A stretch of 64,000 nt of DNA, taken from positions 1-64,000 of the forward strand of contig CATLHM010000012.1 of NCBI GenBank assembly GCA_949949005.1. Direction: 5' to 3'. Numbering within the stretch: position 1 is the first letter of the stretch; each line of letters begins with the position of its first letter. The DNA is from an uncultured Lachnospiraceae bacterium (lineage in GTDB: Bacteria; Bacillota; Clostridia; Lachnospirales; Lachnospiraceae). The translations under genes and the position numbers were made by a program. Below are positions 63,365 to 64,000 of the stretch, piece after piece. The notes below the pieces were generated by a model. The model made no database searches, was not told where the DNA came from, and saw only the letters and a program-made list of their open reading frames with translations.

Positions 63365-64000
63365 ATGAACAGAGATTTGACGAAAGGGAAGCCGGAAAAA
63401 GTGCTCTGGGCCTTTTGCCTTCCCTTGTTTGGAAGCATTATCTTCCAGCAGCTCTATAACATTGCGGACAGTCTGGTGGCGGGCAAATTCATCGGAGAAA
63501 ACGCGCTGGCGGCTGTGGGGAACAGCTATGAGATCACCTTGATCTTTATCGCCTTTGCTTTCGGCTGCAATATGGGCTGTTCGGTTATCGTCTCCCAGCT
63601 CTTCGGGGCAAAGGATTATGTCAGCCTGAAGACCGCTGTGACCACCGCCTGCATTTTCAGCGCCATCCTCTGCGGGGTGCTGATGCTTTCAGGTATTTTG
63701 GGCTGCGGCCCCCTGCTGCATCTGATCCACACGCCCCAAGAGCTCTTTGCAGACTCCCGGCTCTATCTGGATATCTATGTGTGGGGGCTGCCCTTCGTAT
63801 TCTTTTATAATATTGCAACCGGAATCTTCTCCGCACTGGGGGACTCCAAAACTCCCTTTTACTTTCTGGCCGCCTCCTCCACCTCCAATATTGCGGTGGA
63901 TATTCTTTTTGTGAAAGCCTTTGACATGGGCGTGGCAGGCGTGGCCTGGGCCACCTTTCTGTGCCAGGGAATAAGCTGTATCCTGGCGGTGACTGCAATA
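63365..64000 (+). CDS. MATE-family multidrug efflux transporter (partial, runs off window)
   Basis: The first 212 codons of a MATE exporter, without a stop before the window end. It opens MNRDLTKGKPEKVLWAFCLP, then FQQLYNIADSLVAGKFIG, ALAAVGNSYE and the helix 3-4 region GCSVIVSQLFGAKD, all typical of the NorM/DinF-type family. It couples Na+ or H+ entry to export of cationic compounds; the substrate is not predictable. The gene diverges from the hybrid kinase. GGACGTGATCAT precedes the ATG. Confidence 0.9.
   Translation, partial: MNRDLTKGKPEKVLWAFCLPLFGSIIFQQLYNIADSLVAGKFIGENALAAVGNSYEITLIFIAFAFGCNMGCSVIVSQLFGAKDYVSLKTAVTTACIFSAILCGVLMLSGILGCGPLLHLIHTPQELFADSRLYLDIYVWGLPFVFFYNIATGIFSALGDSKTPFYFLAASSTSNIAVDILFVKAFDMGVAGVAWATFLCQGISCILAVTAI

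Overview
The window reads as a chromosomal segment of an anaerobic gut-type Firmicute, most likely a Lachnospiraceae member of mid-range GC. Evidence is the gene set (DUF4364 protein, GerMN lipoprotein, GHKL/LytTR two-component pair, YdcZ transporter, T-box-controlled trp operon) and the strong GGAGG ribosome sites with TTGNNN-17-TATAAT promoters. No rRNA, tRNA, insertion sequence or prophage was seen. Species cannot be told from the sequence alone.

Layout. 1-6.5 kb (minus strand): a probable operon comEA, OmpR-type response regulator, WalK-like histidine kinase, GerMN lipoprotein, comEC. 6.5-8.7 kb: YdcZ-type transporter and an orphan solute-binding protein. 8.8-16.5 kb: arginine biosynthesis, with argC, a prolyl-tRNA deacylase homologue, a GNAT acetyltransferase, argJ, a small nuclease-like gene, argB and argD on the minus strand, and argG divergent on the plus strand. 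Both arg promoters share a 230-base regulatory region. 16.5-20.6 kb: DUF1294, DegV, BadF/NagK-type kinase, TIGR01212 radical SAM, DUF4364.

20.85-31.8 kb is a complete type I-C CRISPR-Cas locus on the minus strand (cas3, cas5c, cas8c, cas7c, cas4, cas1, cas2, then leader and a 7-repeat array). A 677-residue SEC-C zinc-motif protein lies inside the operon between cas3 and cas5c, and the remnant of a PD-(D/E)XK ATPase-type gene abuts cas3. The SEC-C gene is the best candidate here for something undescribed.

32-38.5 kb: DUF5722 membrane protein with a histone-like lysine/alanine tract, rarA, a D,D-carboxypeptidase, and an archaeal-type AAA ATPase flanked by two large inverted repeats. 38.7-45.7 kb: trpEGDCFBA (plus strand) behind a tryptophan T-box; trpF carries an unusual in-frame repeat insertion at its N-terminus. 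45.9-50.3 kb: a RelE-type toxin-antitoxin pair and a two-gene ABC exporter. 50.4-51.1 kb: a small PBECR4-type gene, a strongly structured intergenic stretch and a candidate small RNA with its own promoter and terminator. 51.1-63.1 kb (minus): GHKL sensor kinase, LytTR regulator, GH20-type hexosaminidase, sbcC, sbcD and a PAS hybrid histidine kinase. The window ends inside a MATE efflux gene.
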